Shown here: in pieces, positions 31,026 to 39,944 of the stretch | Layout: the number at the start of each line of letters is the position of its first letter | How positions within the stretch are numbered: the first letter of the stretch is position 1 | DNA from: Beroe ovata | Taxonomy: Eukaryota; Ctenophora; Nuda; Beroida; Beroidae | Reading direction: 5' to 3' | DNA length: 39,944 nt | Assembly (NCBI GenBank): GCA_946803715.1 | Contig: CAMPET010000090.1 | Coordinates: 168,047-207,990 of the forward strand | Translations under genes and position numbers: made by a program | Notes under the pieces: generated by a model | What the model saw: only the letters and a program-made list of their open reading frames with translations | Database searches by the model: none | What the model was told of the DNA's origin: nothing

Positions 31026-31179
31026 TAGATAATTTTCCTATTCGGCGCTTAAATTTTCACATCAAGTTTATGTCACCGGGAAACATGTCATCCAATATCA
31101 CGACTCATCTATCTTTTTTTCGGGCGATTCGTTTCATCCTCCTTTCATAGGGGTAATGTGATTAGGCTATCAACTTCTG

Positions 31180-31288
31180 TGACAGAGTGGTCTGTACGGA
31201 ACCCCACGGTTTCGATTCCTTGTTTAACATGCCGTACAGCAAGGATCTCTACCGTGTTCGCCAGGCTAGGCACATAACCACTCTGTCA
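31180..31288. mobile_element. 109-bp TIR element present only in copy 1
   Basis: Ends TGACAGAGTGGT (31180-31191) and ACCACTCTGTCA (31277-31288) are perfect 12-bp inverted repeats, and an inner pair CTGTACGG / CCGTACAG extends the fold. Copy 2 lacks about 115 bp here. The left end resembles a tRNA A box (TGACAGAGTGG) and GGTTTCGATTCC at about 31208 resembles a B box, so a tRNA-like origin is an alternative. No target duplication is evident. Confidence 0.55.
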
Positions 31289-33455
31289 GTATGTCACATG
31301 TCACGTGATAGACTAAGACTGCCCAATCGAGAAGAGCTGCTACTCGATTGGGAACATTTCGGACTCTACCCAAACAATACAGTATTATGATACTTTTGTC
31401 GAACCTTTCTTTCCTTAACTCGAAAAATGGTCAAGCCTGATCCTAAAATAAGTATACAAACTCAATCCGCATCCTTTAATTTGACAAAGCGTTAAAGTTA
31501 CAAATAACAGAGCTTAGCTCCAAATTTCAAATGCATGATCCTGCAGGAACGCGCGGTAAAAGGTCTTCGCCTTACGACATTTTCATGACGCGACATCACT
31601 TTGCAAGCCCGTTGTGAATGCGCGCGCGCACAAAATCCCACGTTTTTCTGCAATTTGACTGCAACGGCTTCGCTGACCTTGCAGAATAGTTGTGCAGCAA
31701 TGTATGGAGATGTCAGTCGAAATTACGTCACAGAGAGTTTGGGTTAAAATGTGGTTTCTGTCAACAATGTACGCCACGTGACTGTTACAGCCACACTCGT
31801 CAGACATACGTAGACATAGAACATGGCATCGGTACATTGGTGACAGTGAAACTGAGCATGTGCTCACACACACACACACACACAAACACACACACGCACA
31901 AACACACAAACATGCAATACACACACACACACACACAATTTCTCGTGTACACATACTCTGGTTTTGTTCCATCTATAATGATAAGGTTTCCCTAAGAAGC
32001 CAGATTTTGTGTAGAGAATATCTGGCATGCTACTTCACTAATAAGGTCGGTGTTAATGATTGGTGTTTTTAATAGGCGTTGCCTGTGTGTAATTGGCCCT
32101 CTGTATCTGATAATTAGCCCCAATCAGGTGATTTAGGAGTGAAAAGGTGTTTTTGCATTCACTTATTCGGGATATTGTCCAAATTTTTCCTAGGAAGTAA
32201 TTGGTTACTCAATTTCTCAGTTAGAAAATGCACTTACACTTCCCGATAAGATAATCCAATTTTCTCAAATCTCAAGGGAGATAATATGAAACAGCGTCGA
32301 CTTGTTTCGTGTTTTCGAAAAAAGTGAAAAACCTGCCCTAACTAATCCAGATGTATCTTATCCTCAAGGGGAATTAACACTTGTGTCTACACCTACTACA
32401 ATATGACGTCATACCTTTCTATTTTTAGAAATTACTCAATCTAACCTCCTTTGCACTGGCCTCACAGGTAGAATTTTAATGATTACAGCGTTCAGTATGA
32501 CAGATTCAAACTCTGCTTTATGATCATCCACAATTCAAATTCGGGATTTGTGAACACGTTCATTTTTCGTCTCTTTTCTGTCATTCAACGCTAATGGAAA
32601 ACAATTAAGAAGTTTTACATTATGCCGAATCACTGAATCTACACCGACTATAGATCGCCTTTAAATCGTTGTGATTCTATTTTTAGGTGCTAAACGATTC
32701 GTGGCTGTCTCCGATTGATCACGTTCATATTGATTAACTATCACCAGCTTTTGTTGCAATCTCCTTTGAAGACGATTGTTCTTTCTCTGGAATATTATGC
32801 CTGGTTTCCACTGATTTTCATAATTGTTCTGCTTATTGCGACTTACTAATAGTAAACTAGAGTTACTACTTCTTGGTAAACTTGGAAATTCTTACAACGA
32901 CGACATAAAATTAGACACGAGGTGCTATAAGTTTCGCTTGGAGACGTGAATAAGACCCCGAAATTGAATATATCAGGCCGACTGAAAAACTGCCGACATA
33001 TTTAGAAAAAATCGCAAATTTTCCCGACATCCTTTATGGTTTCCATTTTTAGGTCTTTCAAGTTTTAGTTTAGTTAGACTATTTTCCATAATTTGTGGGG
33101 ATTCGCATAGTGAGTTCCGCTTTGTTAATTATCACCCCGTTTTGAGACATCGCCGACTGATTATCCAATTAAATTAAATCATTACGCACTCAGGTAGTTA
33201 TGAACCCTGTTTACAAGGATTCACAAACTTCGATTGGAAAACAGCCAAATGATAGGCAGGATGATTCTGACAAGTTTGAATATTTTACCGACAGAGCTAA
33301 TTCCCAGATGACGCCAAAATTCTTGTGTTCCGAGATGGCAGATTTCCTAGAGGATCGCGTTATCCTGGCATAAATTGGCGTCGAAAATGTGTGTCATTAA
33401 TCACATGAATAAAAGTCGGAATGAAGCCTCGAAAAATGGAAACCGTGAAAATAGC

Positions 33456-33519
33456 TGACTCAGTGTGAAAATGACTGTAATATTATGTGACTCAGTGTGA
33501 AAATGACTGTAATATTATG
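33456..33519. repeat. 32-bp tandem duplication
   Basis: TGACTCAGTGTGAAAATGAC plus 12 further bases, twice in a row in copy 1. Copy 2 has one unit near 38830. Confidence 0.85.
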
Positions 33520-33835
33520 TGACTTACATTTCGATCGAGTGCTAAGGAATCAGTAAGTCTGACCAAATGACACGTGGTAACTGGTCAGTGTCGAATCTAG
33601 TTATATCAGGAGAAGTTGTATCATGTGAATCATAGAATCTTGTTAGGAGTCAAATCAAGGAGAGTAATGAACATTGACCATGAATAATGGTTAGGAGATA
33701 TTATAGCTGCAGAAAGACAGAATTAGGTATGCGACGAAGATCAGTTTTATTCCACGGAATATGATCAAAATGTCAATTTGCATAATGATCTCATTAATGA
33801 TGCGCGCTGCATTTGTTCCATACCTATCCGTGATT

Positions 33836-36366
33836 TGAATGTAAGTCTCAAGGTTGATGTACGTTAGGTATGCATTGTACGTACATTGTTATACATTGTA
33901 CATTGAACGCAATCTCAATTTTGTATTGTACAATGTACTTTTATTTGTGCAGGAGAGTTTCGATAATTTTCAAGCGTGCAGAAGGTAAATTCGTCTTCTG
34001 TATTCCACTTATGAGTCTATTTCACCCAAGTTTTTATACAAATGTAGAGCCGAATAGACATCACAATATGAGTCGTAGGTACAACCATATTCTTTTCATA
34101 GCCCCTTGGCTCCAATAAGGATCGTTTGCTCACCCCAATTAACTCATTAGCTAATTAGCAATGTACACGGCTTACAGTGTGCACTTTTGTCCATGATGGC
34201 ACACTGCCAAACGTAATTTAAACGTGGGCTGTGTCCTGGTTGGGTAAAGGTAATCGTGCCCGGGCTTGTGTGGGCAGAAGGGGGGGGTCTCTTTTGTTTA
34301 GAGTCTTTTTGGTCGGGTGTGCAAGTGGGGTTGTTTGGTTTGCTACAGTTTCGTAGAAGTTTTCATCAATTATCAAATTCTATCTTTTCCCAGCGAGATT
34401 TCTGAGAAAACGAGCCCTAACTTGTCAATTTTCAAGTGGCAAGTTTTTGTTGATTCTCCATGGACAACAGCAGTATCAATTTGGCAGTCTGACAGTCGTG
34501 TGATATGACACTTCCATATTATGAGAATTAATCACATGCTAATGACTGCCTATGCAATCTGATGCCATCTTTCAATTGATGTCATTCAGCAGTGACATAA
34601 ACCATTAATCACACAATCGCTCATCTTAATTCCCCATTAATTGAATTAATTCCTTTTTACAGTTATTTTCCGTTGATTAAACTTAAAGCATGCTATTATC
34701 GCGGTTGATATTTTTCCTCCGTTACTCACCAACATTTTGTTAGTTTCTCCTTTCTATTCATTTCTGTTACACTACGATACATTATATTTTGTAGTCATGG
34801 TAACAGTTAAATGCCATACATGCAATACAATGGGGCCTGAGAAAGAGCCCCTGCCAATTCATTTGGTCACATGATTCATATCTGCAATTTGATTGGCCGT
34901 AACGTGTCACGTGACACCATTTCAGCACACTGATTGGTCATTATGTTTTGTCTATGAAACTTGGAAGAAAGAATGAATACCCATCGGTTGTTAATACAGG
35001 AACTCACAACTTTAAAGCCAATTAACTAAGAAAATAGGTCAATTAGCACCACGAGTTCGAGTCCCGTATTTTGAAGAGGGACTTTCCACTTGTTATTAAC
35101 TGTCGTATATTTCCCATCTTGTCGAGTTTGGTATACTCTACAGTCTACAACATCTACAGGTATCTGGGTCTCCAAAATTTGTAACATATTTCTGTATCGG
35201 AGCACACTTGTACATGTTGTAGCACTAGCTCTGCACTGCCAGTACATATTCGCATATGTTGAATCGTTTACTTCGATAATTCTTTGTGATAGCTGTACTC
35301 TGTCGTCTGCAGGCTATAGCTACATTTATATTTAACGGAGTTCGAGAATTTGAGCTGGGCCAGGGTTACAGCTTAAGAAAACTTTTGAGTGAAGTAATTC
35401 TTGTTTTAAGATTAATTGTTCCTTCCTGCCAATTCTTTTCGTCAATTTTGAAACAGAAAAGAGCTGTCGATCAAAATTGCCGGTGTTTATGATAAATCTA
35501 GGTTCTTGATGGCAAACCGGAAACTCTCTTGGTATATAAATAAACCCAAAACTGTCATCACGAACCACAAATCTGTGACGTATGCGCGTGCGTGCGTTTG
35601 TTCGTGTGATTTCAAAATCGCACGTTTCTATTTTTGACCAAATTTCGTGATAAAACACGTGTTTCATTTTTCGCACGTGTACGGGTACATGGTTAGATCG
35701 CGTTGATTGGTGGTTCAAGGTTGTAATTAACGTTCTCATTTCTCAACCTACTCAAATAAGCAAATATCCATCAAAAGTTATCGAAAATTTTTGAGCCTGA
35801 ACGTAATAGTAAATAAGTACGATCACGTGGTAGTAAATAAGTACGACGATTAATTAATTTGACGATATAGACGGTATCTATAGATAAAAATACGGTGTCT
35901 GTTTTATCTATATTATAATTTGGTTGTTTGTTTGTGTTTATTTATTTACTAGGGAGCCCGCCAAGAAGTCCCGGATGAACATTAATGCATGAATGATAAT
36001 GTAACGACTAACGTATTGTGAAAGATGCCGAACGTAGTAGCTTAAATCCTGATTCCAGATCAAGAGCGAGCACAGCAACGGGTCACTCAGTATGTGTGCC
36101 ATGATTTAGTACAAAACAGAAACAATATCTGACTGTCATGAAATTGCACGTGCAACTCTTGTCTCTCCTATCAACAGGCAGAGAGCAACGTAATCGGAAC
36201 AGCACCATAAGAAATGAGCCTACAGGCTACAACTTTTTGCACGTGCAACTCATACGCTACCATAGCAACATTCAGTACAATGCTACGCACAGAAATAATT
36301 ATAGAGAGAATGCCAAATTATAATATAGATTTACGTCCGTCACGAAATGCACGTGCTGATTTTGAA
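33836..36366. other. gene-free unique stretch
   Basis: No ORF here has recognisable protein character or exon structure. Notable bits are TGTACATTG-type short repeats at 33870-33945 and a palindromic E-box TGTCACGTGACA at 34905-34916 between two ATTGG boxes (34892, 34932). TAGTAAATAAGTACGA is repeated at about 35809 and 35831. It ends at the single n (36367). Confidence 0.5.
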
Positions 36367-36367
36367 G
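36367..36367. other. scaffold join (single n)
   Basis: A single n inside a repetitive context, like the one at 29356. Here the sequences on the two sides do not overlap visibly. Confidence 0.85.
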
Positions 36368-36450
36368 NCCGGTCTAATGCAGGTTTGGCGCCGGTCTTGT
36401 GTAGGTTTGGCGCCGGTCTAATGCCAGTCTAACGCCGGTCTGACGCAGCT
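36368..36450. repeat. 22-bp tandem repeat at the scaffold join
   Basis: Four degenerate units of GCCGGTCTAATGCAGGTTTG plus two bases, starting directly after the n. The true array may be longer and have caused the contig break. Confidence 0.75.
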
Positions 36451-36500
36451 TTTGCGCTGGTTCGGCGCTGGTTTGGTCAAAGTGGCAAACGGACTTATGC

Positions 36501-37235
36501 CCGAGAATTTTCCTATTCGGCGCTTAAATTTTCACATCACGTTCATGTCATCATATCTCATAGCTCATCGATCTTTTTTTCGGGCGATTCGATTTTTTCG
36601 GGCGATTCGATTTCTCATTCTTTTATAGGGGAAAGATCGGTATCACACAGTATCACTTGTCATGTGTAGACTAAGACTGCTCTATCGAGAAGAGCTGCTA
36701 CTCGATTGGGAACATTTCGGACTCTACCCCAACAATATAGTTATTTCCATGTGATGTTTTTTCCATGTGATGTTTTTTTCTTTCCTTAACTCGAAAAATG
36801 GTCAAGCCTGATCCCAAAATAAGCATGCAAACTCAATCCGCCTCCTTAAATTGAAAGTTTACAAAACAGAGCTGAGTTTCAAATTTCGAGTTCATGATCC
36901 TGCAGGAACGCGCGGAAAAAGGTCTTCGCCTTACGACATTTTCATGACGCGACATCACTTTGCAAGCCCGTTGTGAATGCGCGCGCGCACAAATTCCCAC
37001 GTTTTTCTGCGATTTGACTGCAACGGCTTCGCTGACCTTGCAGAATAGCTGTGCAGCAACGTATTGTGGAGTTGTTTGTCAAAATTACGTCACAGAGGGT
37101 TAAAATGTGGTTTCTGTCAACAATGCACATCACGTGACTGTCGTTAAAACTGGATATGGTTACAGCCACACTCGTCAGACATACGTAGACATAGAACATC
37201 GGTGCATTGGTGACAGTGAAACTGAGCATGTGCTC

Positions 37236-37292
<57 letters not shown>

Positions 37293-39171
37293 TGCAGACG
37301 CGCGCGCTATTTCTCGTGTACACATACTGTGGTTTTGTTCCATCTATAATGATAAGGTTTCCTCAAGAAGACAGATTTTGTGTAGAGAATATCTGGCATG
37401 CTACTTCACTTATAAGGTCGGTGTTAATGATAGGTGTTGCCTGTGTGTAATTGGCCCTCTGTAATGATAATTAGCCCTAATTAGGTGATTAAAGAGTGAA
37501 AGGTGTTTTTGCATTCATTAATTCGGGATTTTGTCGACATTTTTCCTAGGAAGTAATTGGTTACTCAATTTCTCAGCTGAGAAAATGCACTTACACTTCC
37601 TGATATGATAATCCAATTTTCTCAAATCTCAAGGGAGATACTGTCTTATGAAGCAGCGTCGACATCTTTCGTGTTTTCGAAAAAAGTGAAAAACCTGCCC
37701 TAACTAATCCAAATGTATCTTATCCTCAAGGGGAATTAACACTTGTGTCTACACCTACTACAATATGACGTCATACCTTTCTATTTTTAGAAATTACTCA
37801 ATCTAACCTCCTTTGCACTGGCCTCACAGGTAGAATTTTAATGATTACAGCGTTCAGTATGACAGATTCAAACTCTGCTTTATGATCATCCACAATTCAA
37901 ATTCGGGATTTGTGAACACGTTCATTTTTCGTCTCTTTTCTGTCATTCAACGCTAATGGAAAACAATTAAGAAGTTTTACATTATGCCGAATCACTGAAT
38001 CTACACCGACTATAGATCGCCTTTAAATCGTTGTGATTCTATTTTTAGGTGCTAAACGATTCGTGGCTGTCTCCGATTGATCACGTTCATATTGATTAAC
38101 TATCACCAGCTTTTGTTGCAATCTCCTTTGAAGACGATTGTTCTTTCTCTGGAATATTATGCCTGGTTTCCACTGATTTTCATAATTGTTCTGCTTATTG
38201 CGACTTACTAATAGTAAACTAGAGTTACTACTTCTTGGTAAACTTGGAAATTCTTACAACGACGACATAAAATTAGACACGAGGTGCTATAAGTTTCGCT
38301 TGGAGACGTGAATAAGACCCCGAAATTGAATATATCAGGCCGACTGAAAAACTGCCGACATATTTAGAAAAAATCGCAAATTTTCCCGACATCCTCTATG
38401 GTTTCCATTTTTAGGTCTTTCAAGTTTAAGTTTAGTTAGGCCATTTTCCATAATTTGTGGGGATTCGCATAGTGAGTTCCGCTTTGTTAATTATCACCCC
38501 GTTTTGAGACATCGCCGACTGATTATCCAATTAAATCATTGCGAACTCAGGTAGTTATGAACCCTGTTTACAAGGATTCACATACTTCGATTGGAAAACA
38601 GCCAAATGATAGGCAGGATGATTCTGTCCTGTTTGAATATTTTACCGAGAGAGTTACATCACCAGCTTAAATTCCAAGACGACGCTGAAATTCTTGTGTT
38701 CCAAGAACGTCAGATTTCCTAGAGGATCGCGTTATCCTGGCATGAATTGGCGTCGATAATGTGTGTCATTACTCACATGAATAAAAGTCGGAATGAAGCC
38801 TTGAAGAATGGAAACCGTGAAAATAACTGACTCAGTGTGAAAATGACCGTAATATTATGTGACTCACATTTCAATCGAGTGCTTAGGAATCAGTAAGTCT
38901 GACCAAATGACAAGTGATAACTGGTCGGTGTCGAATCTAGTTTTATCAGTTTATTACATGCGAATCATAGAATCATGTTAGGAGTCAAATCAAGGAGAGA
39001 GGAATGAACATTGACCATGAATAATGATTAGGAGATATTATAGCTGCAGAAAGACAGAATTAGGTATGCGACGAAGATCAGTTTTATTCCACGGAATATG
39101 ATCAAAATGTCAATTTGCATAATGATCTCATTATTGGCGTGCGCTGCATTTGTTCCATACCTCCCCGTGAC
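36501..39171. repeat. segmental duplication, copy 2 (about 2.7 kb)
   Basis: Second copy of 31026-33835, same orientation. It carries a longer CA tract (37236-37291) and lacks the 109-bp TIR insertion. The identical core is 37713-38395. Similarity stops near 39171 (ATTTGTTCCATACCT...CGTGA), after which the two loci are unrelated. Confidence 0.9.
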
Positions 39172-39608
39172 AGAATCCCGGCGATCGCGAGATCGCCGCT
39201 CGGCGACCTACAGCATGTTGGCAACGACCAATTCATGCCTTTGGGAACCAAATAATTCACAAATTTACCATAAAAATGGATGTTATCACTTATTCTCTTA
39301 TTGAAGCCTGTGGCATGTCTCATGCCAGCGATGCACAGGCAGACGACACATAATTATGATTATCCGTTGAATTGGCTAGATTTATTCTACAGTGTAATTT
39401 CGAGTCGTCACTATTCATAATTGTGCCGTGGAATAAATTTGGATTCTTGAAACAAAAAACACGATATTTCCTTGTGTTTGAATTGCTGCATACATTATAT
39501 TCAAATATAAACCACACTTACAATCATTGTGAATGTGATGTGTGTTGAACTAATAAGTAAACAAACATATAATGACATCTCCAGAATATCTCATCTCACA
39601 CCTGACGA
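39172..39608. other. gene-free stretch with small hairpin
   Basis: GGCGATC GCGA GATCGCC forms a 7-bp-arm hairpin at 39180-39197, at the edge of the duplicated segment. Nothing coding recognised. Confidence 0.5.
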
Positions 39609-39707
39609 CTGCGATCGACGACCATGGTCGTCACGATCGATGGTCCCTTTACAATTACAGGTAAAATTCAGCTCTGCGATCGACGACCATGGTCGTCACG
39701 ATCGATG
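39609..39707. repeat. two copies of a 34-bp palindromic motif
   Basis: CTGCGATCGACGACCATGG followed by TCGTCACGATCGATG at 39609-39642 and again at 39674-39707, 65 bp apart. The core GACGACCATGGTCGTC is a perfect palindrome inside nearly symmetric CGATC flanks. Confidence 0.88.
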
Positions 39708-39737
39708 CTTGCCAAAATTAGATGTGTTCAGTAAATT

Positions 39738-39944
39738 CGTTATAACTTGAGAACGGATTGATATTTTTTCATAAATCTTTTTTTACATGAAAGCTAGATG
39801 GACCCGCTTTAATTTCAACACTATTTTAGGGGTGAAGGCTTAGATTAATTCGTTAAACACAAGGAAATATCTCATTTGAATGAAACACGTTGTACGTCAT
39901 TACTCGAGAACGGATTGATATTTTTTCATAAATCTTTTTTTACA
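39738..39944. repeat. start of a tandem or dispersed repeat cut by the window end
   Basis: A 39-base block (GAGAACGGATTGATATTTTT...CTTTTTTTACA) at 39749-39787 recurs at 39906-39944, offset 157, and runs off the window. It may be the first units of a satellite or the repeated ends of an element. Confidence 0.75.

Larger units (their letters stand above)
31026..33835. repeat. segmental duplication, copy 1 (about 2.8 kb)
   Basis: Shares with 36501-39171 a collinear series of blocks. The offset changes from 5,475 to about 5,360 to 5,337 because of indels. Flanks are visibly diverged, while 32351-33033 is identical to 37713-38395. It contains a CA microsatellite (31866-31940) and a TIR insertion (31180-31288) that copy 2 lacks. 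A 32-bp tandem duplication (33456-33519) is single in copy 2. No coding sequence recognised; the 67-codon frame at 31187 lies inside the inserted element. Confidence 0.9.

Noticed and set aside
31187-31390. 67-codon ORF
   Set aside because: Starts from a non-ATG codon inside the TIR insertion and is not kept in the second copy of the segment.
31583-32072. ORFs on both strands around the CA tract of the duplicated segment
   Set aside because: Driven by CA/TG repeats; the matching frames in copy 2 (36942-37464) are altered by indels, which does not suggest coding constraint.
35053-35066. GAGTTCGAGTCCC, a tRNA B-box-like motif
   Set aside because: No A box or cloverleaf upstream; acceptor and anticodon stems cannot be formed.
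35332-35739. 135-codon minus-strand ORF
   Set aside because: No known motif, no splice context and no second line of support; left as non-coding.

Overview
This window is nuclear DNA of an invertebrate animal. The genes are split by many small GT-AG introns (mostly 80-900 bp). The gene content is metazoan: an immunoglobulin-domain protein, a full-length ABCC/MRP transporter with TMD0, a mitochondrial-type peptidyl-tRNA hydrolase 2 and a FUT8-type fucosyltransferase. The introns carry microsatellites, minisatellites and MITE-like repeats. The lineage cannot be fixed from the sequence. The intron-rich ABCC gene and the nested genes would fit an early-branching animal (ctenophore, cnidarian, sponge) or a lophotrochozoan, but that is a guess. 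The window is scaffolded, with a 518-bp N gap (21276-21793) and single n bases at 29356 and 36367.

Layout. (1) 58-4619, plus strand: the last 10 exons of a cysteine-rich, Ig-domain protein that begins outside the window. (2) 5250-26214, minus strand: a complete ABCC1/MRP1-type transporter. I resolved it into 39 coding exons that join in frame into 1,538 residues, with TMD0, two TMDs and two intact NBDs. (3) Two of its largest introns each contain a complete intronless gene on the opposite strand: a secreted papain-family cysteine protease (9917-11065, intron 31) and a short FUT8-like fucosyltransferase (18740-19810, intron 15). (4) 26215-27555: a divergent intergenic region with GC-rich repeats and a large palindrome. 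(5) 27556-28335, plus strand: PTRH2 in four exons. (6) 28559-29143: an unrecognised acidic, tryptophan-rich ORF just behind PTRH2. The 1,096 bp spanning the end of PTRH2 and this ORF are repeated exactly after the n at 29356, almost certainly a scaffolding artefact. (7) 30711-39944: no gene recognised. This part holds a 2.7-2.8 kb segment present twice (about 31026-33835 and 36501-39171), with an unbroken identical core of about 683 bp inside more diverged flanks, and the start of another repeat array at the right edge.

The genes share no obvious pathway. The noteworthy features are the nested-gene architecture, the protease that has lost one conserved disulfide as a pair, the minimal GT23 enzyme, a hAT-like MITE with exact 8-bp target duplications, minisatellites abutting ABCC splice sites, and duplicated splice junctions in the Ig gene. 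All exon borders were placed by eye from GT/AG sites, frame and family similarity; none is supported by transcript data.
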